From: a virus
Length of the DNA stretch: 56,476 nt
IMG/VR virus record: IMGVR_UViG_3300028558_000033
Span: 1-56,476 of that record
Reading direction: 5' to 3' (one strand)
Shown here: piece after piece, positions 48,246 through 56,288 of the stretch
Layout: each line of letters opens with the position of its first letter
Position numbering within the stretch: position 1 is the first letter of the stretch
Program-made: the position numbers and the translations under genes
Notes under the pieces: generated by a model
Databases searched by the model: none
The model's input: only the letters and a program-made list of their open reading frames with translations
What the model was told of the DNA's origin: nothing

Positions 48246-49744
48246 GACAGTGTTTTCTCGGCCGGCGGAGCCGCCTTGCCGTTGCCGAATCCGGACACCC
48301 AAACCAGGCGCTTCTTGGCGCGGGTGATGGCCACGTACTTCAAATTGGCCTCCTCACCTTCGGTTTGCCCGCGGTAGGTGCCCTCAAGCAGCCAAACCGT
48401 GTCAGCCTCAAGGCCTTTGGCCCTGTGCGTAGTCGAACACACGATGGCGTCGCCAGTGTTGTCTGCGAACAACTCGTCCAGCTTGGTGCGCAATTCCGGG
48501 ATGTCCTTGCAAGACTCCATCAGTGCGGTGCAGACCGCGCGTTGATCGCTGACATAACCGATGCGGTTGGCAGCAGCATCTTCACTCAACCCCTTGGCGC
48601 GCTGGACTTCGCGCTTGTACCACTCGTCTAGCTTCACAGCCAAATCAGCAAGGTCAGAAGCGTGCAGCTTGTTGATCAGTGCTGTGATCCCCTTGCCAAT
48701 GTCACGACCTTTGATGGTTGCACGCTTCCCCATTTTGAGAAGCGACATGCAAATCGGGACCAACGGCGCGTTCAAGCGTGAGAGAATGAAATCACCGGGC
48801 TGGGCTTGTGCCCGCATCTTGTCATCGTCGCAACGGTCCACCAGACCGTCGGGTGCAGTCGGAGCAGCTTTGAAGTCGGGAACGATGCGAGCGGCGATGG
48901 CGACGATGCGCTTGGGGCAACGATATGTGGTCGTGAGGCCAAGCTCAACAGCATGAAGCTTATCCTTCAACCTGTCCAGGGATCCGGAGTCAGCGCCGCG
49001 AAAACCGTAGATGGCTTGACGATCGTCACCGACGATGACGATGCGGCCCGAGCGCTTGCAGGCGCCCGTGGCAATTTCCAACTGGGGCATGGTCATGTCT
49101 TGGGCCTCATCGACGATTACCATGTCGTACCAAGGGATGATGGCCTTGTGGACGATAGGCAGAAAGATCATGTCTGCGAAGTCGATTGTGGCAGTGCGTA
49201 TTTTGGCCGCTTCCGCGGCCGCGCAAGCCAACTCGGCGATGCGATACGACTCCCAGCCATCCTCTTCCAGCTGATCGTCGGGCATCAGGTCGAAGCGGGC
49301 CATGATGCCCAGGGCGTTCTCATGATCGAGGTAGCGCGGGCAAATCTCGCGCATCTTCGTGTGGATCTGGTTGATCATGCGCTTAACCTCGAACGGTGCA
49401 TCAGTGTTGGCCTCCTTCAACGCCTCATCAGTTAGCATGCGGGCCCGTTCCCCGTCCCCATCGATTTCGACCTTGCCCCACAGGCGCATCACGTACGCGC
49501 ATCCGAGCCCGTGCAACGTCTTGGCCTTCACCTTGTCACCCTTGATGCGGCTCTGCAACTCGGTGGCGATGGCCTTGTTGAAGGCAGCAAGCAAGATGCG
49601 CGACTCTGTGGCCCTCTGCGATCCTTCAACAATTGTCGTCGTCTTTCCCGTCCCGGCCCGTGCCCGAACAACCAAATTGCCACTTCCAGATTTGAACCAT
49701 GAGAATATGGCACTTTGTTGTTCTGACCAGTTTCTTTCGCTCAT
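48242..49744 (-). CDS. SF1 helicase, UvrD/PcrA-like
   Basis: 500 aa from ATG 49744 (AAGGTG six bases upstream). Motif I ARAGTGKTTT (~28-37), Ia AFNKAIATEL, II VIVDEAQD, III VGDDRQAIYGFRGAD, IV TTYRCPKRI, V STTHRAKGLEADTVW and VI YVAITRAKKRLVWV are all visible. The protein is shorter than host UvrD. It may drive repair, recombination-dependent replication or strand displacement. A 15-codon reading frame with AGGA at 49741-49788 ends in ATGA overlap with this start, suggesting coupled translation. Confidence 0.9.
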   Translation of the reverse strand: MSERNWSEQQSAIFSWFKSGSGNLVVRARAGTGKTTTIVEGSQRATESRILLAAFNKAIATELQSRIKGDKVKAKTLHGLGCAYVMRLWGKVEIDGDGERARMLTDEALKEANTDAPFEVKRMINQIHTKMREICPRYLDHENALGIMARFDLMPDDQLEEDGWESYRIAELACAAAEAAKIRTATIDFADMIFLPIVHKAIIPWYDMVIVDEAQDMTMPQLEIATGACKRSGRIVIVGDDRQAIYGFRGADSGSLDRLKDKLHAVELGLTTTYRCPKRIVAIAARIVPDFKAAPTAPDGLVDRCDDDKMRAQAQPGDFILSRLNAPLVPICMSLLKMGKRATIKGRDIGKGITALINKLHASDLADLAVKLDEWYKREVQRAKGLSEDAAANRIGYVSDQRAVCTALMESCKDIPELRTKLDELFADNTGDAIVCSTTHRAKGLEADTVWLLEGTYRGQTEGEEANLKYVAITRAKKRLVWVSGFGNGKAAPPAEKTLS

Positions 49745-49788
49745 TTTGCCCACCTTCTTTTGGCAGTGATGTCTTCGAATCTTGGCAT
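49741..49788 (-). CDS. Possible 15-aa leader peptide before the UvrD gene
   Basis: ATG 49788 follows GAGGATCC with good spacing and encodes MPRFEDITAKRRWAK. Its TGA overlaps the helicase ATG as ATGA. This looks like translational coupling, though a frame this short could arise by chance. Confidence 0.35.
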   Translation of the reverse strand: MPRFEDITAKRRWAK

Positions 49789-49801
49789 TGGATCCTCGCG
49801 C

Positions 49802-50110
49802 CTACGGTGTGATGGCCATGTCGACGATGGCTGCCAGCGTTTCAGACAGGTTTTCACGCTGGGGCGGCTGGATCATGGAAATCGGCACCACCTCCTCACG
49901 GATGTCCGGTGTCATGAATTCTAGCCATTTTTCGTGCCACTTCGGGCTGGCCAACCCGCGGATCCGCTCACCAAGCATCACCACCAGCCTGGCCATCGAT
50001 GCGAAACCGTGGAGCTGGCTCCAAGCTTCGATTTGGGCTTCAACAGCCGTGGTATTCCCCGTTGTGAACTGAAACGCCAATCGGTCCAGCATCGCATCAA
50101 TGGTCGGCAT
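49802..50110 (-). CDS. Conserved-looking hypothetical protein
   Basis: 102 aa. Strong AAGGAG before ATG. Entirely helical, containing MLDRLAFQFTTGNTTAVEAQ, WSQLHGFASMARLVVMLGE and a Trp-rich segment SPKWHEKWLEFM. No family recognised. Located between the 75-aa first gene of this operon and the UvrD helicase; possibly a helicase or recombination accessory. Confidence 0.6.
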   Translation of the reverse strand: MPTIDAMLDRLAFQFTTGNTTAVEAQIEAWSQLHGFASMARLVVMLGERIRGLASPKWHEKWLEFMTPDIREEVVPISMIQPPQRENLSETLAAIVDMAITP

Positions 50111-50122
50111 TGTGATTCTCCT

Positions 50123-50350
50123 TTACTCAATGGCACAAAGTTCTTGAGTCGAAGTCAGCTCATCACAGAAAATCGGACGTGTGGCCCGCTTGTTCTCGAT
50201 TTGGTAGTTGTCGTTCACGGCAGGCGCGCCGTCGAAGCAACCACCGACGCGCGTCTCAACCGTGAAGCCGTCCTCACAAAACGCAGCGGCATAGCAGCCG
50301 TCAACGATTGGAAGTTCTTGTGTGATTCGGTTGGGGTTGGAAGCGCGCAT
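50123..50350 (-). CDS. Hypothetical protein, first gene after the repeated cassette
   Basis: 75 aa. ATG immediately after the shared 104-bp block, so its 5' untranslated region is identical to that of the membrane-protein gene at 56288. No strong Shine-Dalgarno; AAGAG lies ten bases upstream. The product has four cysteines (GCYAAAFCEDGF, GGCFDGAP, IFCDELTSTQELC) and an acidic bias. Function unknown; an early host-takeover protein is a guess from its position. Confidence 0.55.
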   Translation of the reverse strand: MRASNPNRITQELPIVDGCYAAAFCEDGFTVETRVGGCFDGAPAVNDNYQIENKRATRPIFCDELTSTQELCAIE

Positions 50351-50451
50351 GATGTAGAGACTCTTATGCGAGAATCAGGCCGAAATGGTGAAATGGGATT
50401 TATGGCACTTAGCATGGCAATAATGCTATCAGCTACGAAAACTTTACGTGG
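50348..50451 (-). repeat. 104-bp direct repeat, copy B
   Basis: Identical to 56286-56389. It covers the ATG and 5' leader of the gene starting at 50350. It contains a perfect dyad TAGCAT-GGCAATA-ATGCTA and, on the minus strand, a weak extended -10-like TGCCATAAAT. No convincing -35. The two copies, 5,938 bp apart in direct orientation, bound the accessory module. Confidence 0.92.
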
Positions 50452-50561
50452 TGGAAGGCGCATGCTAGTTGGCAAGAATGCCAAAATGCCTTACCTTCCA
50501 CCACAATCGGTCAAGCGCCGTAAAACGTCGCCATCTCATCCAAAGCGACGAAAAACGGCGC
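50452..50561 (-). other. Intergenic hairpin cassette B (variable core plus shared stem)
   Basis: Counterpart of cassette A in the 218-bp gap between the LamG-like gene (stop 50569) and the gene at 50350. Its 63-bp core has a large cruciform-like stem: GTGGTGGAAGG (50448-50458) with CCTTCCACCAC (50494-50504), enclosing TTGGCA-AGAA-TGCCAA (50469-50484). Then the shared element: GCGCCGT (50515-50521) pairs with ACGGCGC (50555-50561) and CGTCGC (50526-50531) with GCGACG (50545-50550). Without a U-tract this is not a standard intrinsic terminator, though it may end the upstream operon. Confidence 0.75.
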
Positions 50562-50568
50562 CATCAAA

Positions 50569-51540
50569 CTATGGTGAACCGATCCCTTGCTTGTAAAGCG
50601 TCTGCCAATACGACGCTGCGCGTGACGTGTTGTCGATCTGCAAGTCATCAGCAAAAAATGTAAGCAGAGGATCCGCGGTATCCCCGGCCGGTTGCCCTAT
50701 GACCCAGCGGCCGTGATTCCCGTATTGGATGGCCCCGGTCTGCGGCTTCACACCGATGAGCTGCCCGTTGTAGTACCAACGCACTTCAGCTCCGTCATAC
50801 GTGATGGCAAAATGGACCCAAGTGAACAACGGGATGATGTGAACGTTCTGCCAACTCAGCCAGTTGTCCTGATAGCCGGCGGTTTGCACAACAGCTGAAA
50901 TGTTACCGTTGCTGACGCCGATGAAAGGGCTGATCGAGCGGTAGTTGGGTCCAAAACCGTCAGCGTTCCAAGTCTTTTGAACACCTTGCAGATTCCCCGA
51001 TGTTGGATAAGATGTCAACATCACCCAAACGCTTGCGCTCATCGGATAGGCCGGTTCCGCCGCGGCCGCATCACTTTGAACACGGCCGCCCACCACGGAC
51101 ACAGCGTTGTTGAAGACACCTGGCGCGCCGATGAGCGCAACTCCAGATGTGGTCATATTGCCTGCGCCGCTAACATCATTGGCCAAGTAGGATGCACCGA
51201 TGAATTCAGCAAAACCCCAACGCGAAATGACGTTGTTGTCCAGCGGCATGCGCGAGCGCCAAGGGGTTGGTGAGGGTGCCACCGCGGCCGACTTGAATGT
51301 GCCGTCGCCCGCCAGGAACAACGATCCATCACCGGGCAACACCGGGCAGAGCCCTGGTGACGCCGCCGATGCAGGCGCAAGCCGCGGATCGCTAGTCAGC
51401 ACAACCTGATCAGGGCTGAGTGCGCAAATCGCACATTGCCCAACCCCGCCATCATCTTGTGCGTATGCCAAGTTGTTGGCGCCCAATAGCGCCAACGCGG
51501 CAAACAAACCGAAAATCCTGATAATTCCAACTTTTCTCAT
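50569..51540 (-). CDS. Secreted LamG-like protein of the accessory module
   Basis: 323 aa from ATG 51540 (GGAGG close upstream). Residues 1-27 form a Sec signal peptide (MRKVGIIRIFGLFAALALLG, cleavage after AYA). The C-terminal ~200 residues are a LamG/concanavalin domain related to the tail proteins at 15658 and 16476 (ASVWVMLTSYPTSGN, WVHFAITYDGAEVRWYYNGQ, GRWVIGQPAGD). A secreted relative of tail-fibre proteins, encoded far from the tail operon, may act at the host surface, for instance by occupying the phage receptor. It is the last gene before cassette B. Confidence 0.7.
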   Translation of the reverse strand: MRKVGIIRIFGLFAALALLGANNLAYAQDDGGVGQCAICALSPDQVVLTSDPRLAPASAASPGLCPVLPGDGSLFLAGDGTFKSAAVAPSPTPWRSRMPLDNNVISRWGFAEFIGASYLANDVSGAGNMTTSGVALIGAPGVFNNAVSVVGGRVQSDAAAAEPAYPMSASVWVMLTSYPTSGNLQGVQKTWNADGFGPNYRSISPFIGVSNGNISAVVQTAGYQDNWLSWQNVHIIPLFTWVHFAITYDGAEVRWYYNGQLIGVKPQTGAIQYGNHGRWVIGQPAGDTADPLLTFFADDLQIDNTSRAASYWQTLYKQGIGSP

Positions 51541-51665
51541 GATATCCTCCAAGGAACGTTGCCAGCACACTGGCATGTTGTCATTCGGGTGTGCCCGTTG
51601 CAATGGTTACTTTGCGATTGACAGCAACTCATTGTTTTCCCATGACAATGGTGCCGGTTGTGATT

Positions 51666-52124
51666 TCAGCTCGACCAATGATTCACCGGATTGAGCAACC
51701 TGATTGCCCTCATCTTTGCGCGGCCTTCGGGTGTGCGCGACCAATGAGCATCACCGCGTGGGCGCCGCTCAGGATGGGTTCGCGATCCGCTCCTATCGCC
51801 CGTGGCCATCCTTCCCTTGGAGAGGGCATCTTGGATGTTGTCTTTCTGCGTTCCTTCGAACAGATGATCATCGTTGACGCACGACCGGACGTCGCATTTG
51901 TGAAGCCCACATGGCAACGGGTATCGACCGTGCTTCAGGAAGAACGCGAAGCGGTGGGCTTGGACATGTTTGCCACTTCCGGTTTTGAATGAGCCGTATC
52001 CTCTGCCCTTGAAAATGGCGCCCGTCCACAGCCAACATCTCGTCTTCAGCACCGGATGGGTCGGGCCATGTTTGTTGACTTGAGACCAGAAGCGATCAAT
52101 TTCAGGCTTGGCTTTTCTTCCCAT
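51666..52124 (-). CDS. Free-standing HNH endonuclease
   Basis: 152 aa. Signature: CWLWTGAIFKGRGYGSFK, then HRFAFFLKHGRYPLPCGLH and DVRSCVNDDHLFEGTQKDN, the pattern of phage HNH homing endonucleases with structural cysteines. The C-terminus is basic. It sits between ligase and LamG-like genes within the repeat-bounded module. Such enzymes spread themselves or neighbouring DNA. The 125-bp gap downstream (51541-51665) holds short hairpins such as TGCCAG-CACA-CTGGCA and no clear gene. Confidence 0.88.
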   Translation of the reverse strand: MGRKAKPEIDRFWSQVNKHGPTHPVLKTRCWLWTGAIFKGRGYGSFKTGSGKHVQAHRFAFFLKHGRYPLPCGLHKCDVRSCVNDDHLFEGTQKDNIQDALSKGRMATGDRSGSRTHPERRPRGDAHWSRTPEGRAKMRAIRLLNPVNHWSS

Positions 52125-52127
52125 GAT

Positions 52128-53423
52128 CTATCGGTCATCACGCCAACGCACCCAATTCGGGTGGCGCAACTTCCCGGCCTTGGTGGCGTTTTGGAAATCA
52201 ACCTCACACCAACGATCAATCAACTGGTCCCGAATGGCCCACCATTCTTGTCGCTGCTGGATGGTTATCCCGCCGCCAACATCTGTCTCGGATCCGTTCT
52301 TGCGCCGCACGTGCAAGCTGCCGAGCATGCCCTTGAACGCGCCTTCACCTTCGTACGTGCCGATGACTTGGACATCTTCGTTATCCTTGGGCTTGAACTT
52401 CAGCCAATTCGGCGACTCGCCCCAATGGTAACCGGCGTCAGCACGCTTCCAAATCGCACCTTCAAAGGGGTACAGCATGGCAGCATACTTGTCACGAACA
52501 CCATTCATCTCGGCGAACGTGGTGCCCTTCACCATCAAAATCGACTCGATGATGCGGATCCGCTCGTTTGGCTCGATGTTGAAGAGCAAGTCGCGCTTGC
52601 GCTCGATGAGCGGCCGGGTGCTGCGCCTGTCCCATTCGCCGCGGTCGATGAAATCAAACACCGTGTAGCACAGGCCACGGTCATCCTGGCCGCGCTTCGC
52701 CATCTTCCCAGCGCTGTCTTCAAAGTTGTGGGGCGCGAAGCATTCCCCGTCCACCACCCACAGACCTAAATCGACCATACACCCAAGCATCTCCATCAAC
52801 TTGCCAACACCTTGCATCTCCTGACCACCGGACGTCATTGGGCGACCGTCGTACACAGTGAGGCGCCAGCCATCCATCTTGGGCTCGCGATAGCCTTCGA
52901 CCGACAAGTCATGCTTCTCTTCTGCCAGGATTGCCTTGGCCACGGCCCAAGCTTCGATCAGGCCGGGAAGGACCTTGTTGGCGGTCTTGAGACTCGCACC
53001 ACACACCAGGTCCTTGTCGATGATGCGGAGCGCCCATTTCACATCTTGTGAAGACGGGGCCCGAGCGATGATGCTGTCAAGCAACATCGCTGCTGCTGAA
53101 CCTGTGTGCTTGCGATCCTTGAGTGCCAGCAACGCTTTGCGAAGCAACTGCCACCAGACGGAGCGCTTATCTTGTGGCATGCTTGGCAAACCTTCGATGC
53201 CTTGCTCACGGCTCACAAGATGTGGTGATACCGCCTTGGACGTGATGTTGAAAACTGAATACGGGTCCAAAGCCATCCGGATGAATTCCTTGGTCACTGG
53301 ATCCGCGGTTGCCAGCAAGCGCTCCTTTTCGAGCCTTCCCGGCGCGGCCTCAATGGCGTCCATCAATTTGGTGTTCACTTCTTGCCGCTTTCGTGCGGAA
53401 TCTGTTTGATCACCTTTTGCCAT
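52128..53423 (-). CDS. ATP-dependent DNA ligase
   Basis: 431 aa. Nucleotidyltransferase motifs: I EPKMDGWR with the adenylated Lys182; III/IIIa YTVFDF; IV FEGAIWKR; V WLKFKPK. An N-terminal helical domain (1-165) and a C-terminal OB fold (GTYEGEGAFKGMLGSLHV) complete a T4/T7-like architecture. It seals nicks in replicated DNA. ATG start lies 49 bp inside the upstream gene with a weak ribosome site. Host enzymes would normally be NAD-dependent, so a phage copy makes joining independent of them. Confidence 0.93.
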   Translation of the reverse strand: MAKGDQTDSARKRQEVNTKLMDAIEAAPGRLEKERLLATADPVTKEFIRMALDPYSVFNITSKAVSPHLVSREQGIEGLPSMPQDKRSVWWQLLRKALLALKDRKHTGSAAAMLLDSIIARAPSSQDVKWALRIIDKDLVCGASLKTANKVLPGLIEAWAVAKAILAEEKHDLSVEGYREPKMDGWRLTVYDGRPMTSGGQEMQGVGKLMEMLGCMVDLGLWVVDGECFAPHNFEDSAGKMAKRGQDDRGLCYTVFDFIDRGEWDRRSTRPLIERKRDLLFNIEPNERIRIIESILMVKGTTFAEMNGVRDKYAAMLYPFEGAIWKRADAGYHWGESPNWLKFKPKDNEDVQVIGTYEGEGAFKGMLGSLHVRRKNGSETDVGGGITIQQRQEWWAIRDQLIDRWCEVDFQNATKAGKLRHPNWVRWRDDR

Positions 53424-53815
53424 CCGCTATGTGCGTCACGCACATCCGTGGCCTTGCCTGGTTTCAACTTCTCATGGGCCTCAGCCCACCCGGCTGGCGG
53501 GCTCCAACCGTTGTCCAATGCGCTCTTCTCCCAAGGTTTGATTTTCTTGGGCCGCGGCGGCATTTCACCGCCCCATCCGCAATGATAGCACACAGCATCA
53601 TAACAAGGATTGCTGAATTCAACACCGTGCGTCGGGTCTGCGCCATCGTCTTCGCACTCGCAAAGCAAGCCTTCGCAAGACCCTGGCTTGTGATCCATGT
53701 CGTCAGCACGGATGTTGCGCGGCTTGGCACCTTTACGACCACAACCGTGGGCTGCTGCGCCGCAATTTGGGCACTTCCAACGTGGATCCGATGTTTCTTG
53801 TTCTTGGCTCATCAT
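53375..53815 (-). CDS. Zinc-ribbon protein of unknown function
   Basis: 146 aa. ATGA overlap with the upstream stop and GGAG nearby. Several cysteine pairs (WKCPNCGAAAHGCG, GSCEGLLCECED, NPCYDAVCYHCGWGG) indicate two zinc sites. The C-terminal third is Lys/Trp-rich and helical. Such small zinc proteins are common near phage ligases and may bind DNA or proteins. No specific function assigned. Confidence 0.65.
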   Translation of the reverse strand: MMSQEQETSDPRWKCPNCGAAAHGCGRKGAKPRNIRADDMDHKPGSCEGLLCECEDDGADPTHGVEFSNPCYDAVCYHCGWGGEMPPRPKKIKPWEKSALDNGWSPPAGWAEAHEKLKPGKATDVRDAHSGWQKVIKQIPHESGKK

Positions 53816-54036
53816 TTCTTGGGCTCCAGCTGTTTCTGCTTCTGTGTGAATGCGCGGCCGATTTCCACCTTGTGGGCGGCATTAATCACCATCTGGTCGA
53901 CATCGAATGCTTCCACGGCGCCGTGGCAAAATACCCAATATGTGATGGTTTTTGTGAACAAACTCCTGTCACATTCCACCCGGTCCACCGGTTTGTTGCA
54001 GACGTCGCAGATTGGCAGCTCTTCCGGCGCAACCAT
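53812..54036 (-). CDS. Small cysteine-containing protein
   Basis: 74 aa from ATG 54036 (AAGGTG eight bases upstream; a GTG two codons earlier overlaps the preceding stop). It carries ICDVCNKPV near the N-terminus and further Cys/His residues (VECDRSLF, VFCHGAVEAF), again zinc-finger-like, and a basic tail. Function unknown. It belongs to the tightly packed series of small genes upstream of the ligase. Confidence 0.6.
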   Translation of the reverse strand: MVAPEELPICDVCNKPVDRVECDRSLFTKTITYWVFCHGAVEAFDVDQMVINAAHKVEIGRAFTQKQKQLEPKK

Positions 54037-54038
54037 TG

Positions 54039-54260
54039 TCACTTCACCTTGTTATATGGTTGTTCTGGGTGGTAGTTGCGTCTGAAATAGCTCGCCCGCA
54101 TCCACTCCCAATCCTTGGGATCGTCACAGTCCAAGCGAATCAACCACCCACGTCCTGCCCTGCTGACTTGCCCCAGCATCCCCACGGCAACCCTGGATTG
54201 CGATCCTTCGTTTCTAGCCCACCTCGTGTTGAGCTTGAACTTGTGGCGCTTCACGGTCAC
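54039..54260 (-). CDS. Small basic protein
   Basis: 73 aa. GTG 54260 makes a GTGA overlap with the upstream stop; a second GTG at 54254 has a better-spaced AAGGGG. Basic, with RHKFKLNTRWARNEG and RGWLIRLDCDDPKDWEWMR. A compact beta-type, possibly nucleic-acid-binding protein. No family recognised. Confidence 0.55.
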   Translation of the reverse strand: MTVKRHKFKLNTRWARNEGSQSRVAVGMLGQVSRAGRGWLIRLDCDDPKDWEWMRASYFRRNYHPEQPYNKVK

Positions 54261-54487
54261 CCCTTCGGCCCGAACACCGTGGACAACTTGCTCATCGCAT
54301 TGACGCGCTTGAGCTGTTCGAGCGCGGCCGCAACTTGTGGGTGTTGGCGCATCAACTCAACACACCCAGTCAATTCACCAACGGCGTTGTCCAAACGCTC
54401 ACGCTCATCGGTTGGCACATTGACCTGCACGAATTGGCGGTGATTGCTACGCTGAGGCCTGGGGCTGTGATTGAATTTTGGGTCCAC
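54257..54487 (-). CDS. Small helical protein
   Basis: 76 aa from GTG 54487, chosen for the GAGGAG just upstream; the longer frame to 54607 lies inside the preceding gene and its N-terminus looks spurious. Contains FVQVNVPTDERERLDNAVGE and a Leu/Ala-rich helix ending in a Gly/Lys tail. Possibly a coiled-coil accessory. Function unknown. Confidence 0.55.
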   Translation of the reverse strand: MDPKFNHSPRPQRSNHRQFVQVNVPTDERERLDNAVGELTGCVELMRQHPQVAAALEQLKRVNAMSKLSTVFGPKG

Positions 54488-54498
54488 GGTTCTCCTCT

Positions 54499-54723
54499 TC
54501 AACTGGCTGTTATTTGTGCGATGTAGCGAGCATTGGCCACCACGATGGCGACCGGAGTGTTGGTTGCGATGATGCGTTGGTAGGGCGGCTGGCGTTGCGT
54601 CCTCCAAAATGCCACGGCTTGTTTGGCGTCTTCTGCGTCGACAAGCCCAGCAATCACCCAGCGTTCGCCGCTAATCCACAATTCACCTTTGGGCGATGCT
54701 TGGCCGATGGCAAAAGTGATCAT
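54499..54723 (-). CDS. Hypothetical protein
   Basis: 74 aa from ATG 54723. Alpha/beta pattern with WISGERWVIAGLVDAEDAKQ and PVAIVVANARYIAQI. The longer frame to 54771 lies within the previous gene. A small single-domain protein of unknown role. Confidence 0.55.
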   Translation of the reverse strand: MITFAIGQASPKGELWISGERWVIAGLVDAEDAKQAVAFWRTQRQPPYQRIIATNTPVAIVVANARYIAQITAS

Positions 54724-54725
54724 GA

Positions 54726-54908
54726 TCAGCCTGCGATAGGCGCCAAGCGGACGCAAGCGCCGCAGATGCACTCAGCATCCGGGTTGAGCCGCGGATCAAC
54801 AAACAAGACGAGCGCGCCGCATGAGGCGCACTTTGTCCACTTTGAGAAAATGACCATCGTGCGTGCCAAATTTCCATCTTGGACTTGCGTTCCTATTGAA
54901 ACTTGCAT
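54726..54908 (-). CDS. Small zinc-ribbon protein
   Basis: 60 aa. ATG with CGAGG close upstream. A single zinc ribbon is evident from KCASCGALVLF and CICGACVRL. The N-terminal segment is a short beta hairpin. It is the first small gene after the membrane protein. Function unknown; DNA- or RNA-binding is plausible. Confidence 0.6.
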   Translation of the reverse strand: MQVSIGTQVQDGNLARTMVIFSKWTKCASCGALVLFVDPRLNPDAECICGACVRLAPIAG

Positions 54909-54923
54909 CGGTTCCTCGCTAGT

Positions 54924-56288
54924 TCAGTTGTGGGTTGGGACCAGGATCCCGTTGTCAGCCAGGGCGTGGGTCGCATGATTCGACGCACAAGTGTTGACCT
55001 TTGTGTTGAATAACTTGACAAATTCAGTTGTTGTGTTGTATGGCCACATCCAAGCGGGCAGGATGCCGCCCGGAAGGGCGGCTTTAGCAATGCAACCATT
55101 GCTTGGCACCGAGGCCAGCGCTTGATTGACGTTGGAAACAAATTCACTTGTGTCAGCAATCGGCCAATTGTAACGCGTACTTGACGCATTGACTTGCAAT
55201 GCTGTGAATGCGCCCGCTGCCAGGATGGCCGCAACCAGCTTGGTCGACTTTGCGAGCGCCGGAACTGTCAGCGATAGCACAACCAGAAGATACATGGAAT
55301 TCTCAACATTGTAACGGCCGGCGGCTGAGAATTCGATGCCATTGGCCGCACGGCGCAACGCCACCATCGTCACCCCCGCCGTGAAAAATGCAACATAACC
55401 CGCCCAAACGGCAACAGTCTTACGATTCAAAGCACGGAAGCAAAACACCCCGGACAAGGCCGCTAAGACAACAACAAGTGCCCAAAAATTGGGAAGCATG
55501 TTGGCGGCATGGAGAGAAGCGCGCAGGCCGACCATTGGCAAAAGCGTCCCGTCAACGAGCGTGAATCGCAAAAACATCCAAATCTGGCCCATGCTCACAG
55601 CTGAGGCTTGCGGGGTTTGCATGGTTGCTAGGATGGCCGCAGCCAAAATCCCAAACGCAGCAACCCAGCGCATACTAGAAACGACCACGAAGATCGACTT
55701 GCGGGTGTTGAGCGTCCACAGGATCGGAGCAAACAAACAAGGGGTAATCAGCGCGCGGCCCGAAAACATGATGGCGATGAAGAACGCAAGCCCTGCAACA
55801 GCACGCCCGTTACGCGTTGGGCCGCTATTGCCAAGCGGGCCCACCAAGCAAACCAAGCACACCAAGGAAAATAACACCGACAGCGAGATATGGCAAGTTG
55901 ATGACCACCACAGCTGGGAGTGTAACATCTGAAGCGATGATGCTTGGATCAGCGTGAACCCGAAGGTGCGCAAAGCTGATTGCCCGGCACGGCGCAGCAA
56001 CACCCAAAAAATCGCGGTGGTGGCCAAGGCGAAAACTCCGGTGATGGCCGCGTACACGTGAATTGACATGCCGCCGATGTGAAATGCGCTCCATTGGAGA
56101 AGACGGAACGCCGGGACGAATTGCCCGAAGACAGGCATGGTGAGATACTGCCAAGTCAACCCAAGCTTTTGGACTTGTTCGAAGTTCAAAAAATCATCAT
56201 ATGCGAACGTCAAGCGTGCAAGACGGACGCACAACATCGCGGCGTGCGCCGCCAGTGCCAAGATGAACAATTTGCGTGAAGCCTTCAT
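54924..56288 (-). CDS. Polytopic membrane protein, GT-C glycosyltransferase-like
   Basis: 454 aa with about ten predicted membrane helices between residues 6 and 370 (for instance KLFILALAAHAAML, YAAITGVFALATTAIFWVLL, WALVVVLAALSGVFCF). The first periplasmic loop holds an acidic motif FAYDDFLNF, like the D-D/E motif of GT-C sugar transferases; the last ~80 residues are soluble. Phage GT-C and Gtr proteins alter O-antigen or other surface sugars to block superinfection. Its leader is the shared 104-bp repeat. Family assignment by topology is moderate. Confidence 0.65.
   Translation of the reverse strand: MKASRKLFILALAAHAAMLCVRLARLTFAYDDFLNFEQVQKLGLTWQYLTMPVFGQFVPAFRLLQWSAFHIGGMSIHVYAAITGVFALATTAIFWVLLRRAGQSALRTFGFTLIQASSLQMLHSQLWWSSTCHISLSVLFSLVCLVCLVGPLGNSGPTRNGRAVAGLAFFIAIMFSGRALITPCLFAPILWTLNTRKSIFVVVSSMRWVAAFGILAAAILATMQTPQASAVSMGQIWMFLRFTLVDGTLLPMVGLRASLHAANMLPNFWALVVVLAALSGVFCFRALNRKTVAVWAGYVAFFTAGVTMVALRRAANGIEFSAAGRYNVENSMYLLVVLSLTVPALAKSTKLVAAILAAGAFTALQVNASSTRYNWPIADTSEFVSNVNQALASVPSNGCIAKAALPGGILPAWMWPYNTTTEFVKLFNTKVNTCASNHATHALADNGILVPTHN

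Noticed and set aside
50351-50451. Sigma70 promoter in the 104-bp repeat
   Set aside because: Only an extended -10-like TGCCATAAAT without a matching -35; left as an open question rather than a feature.
51537-51632. 31-codon Cys-rich frame ending in ATGA overlap with the secreted LamG gene
   Set aside because: Too short and weakly initiated to call; could be a leader peptide but evidence is thin.
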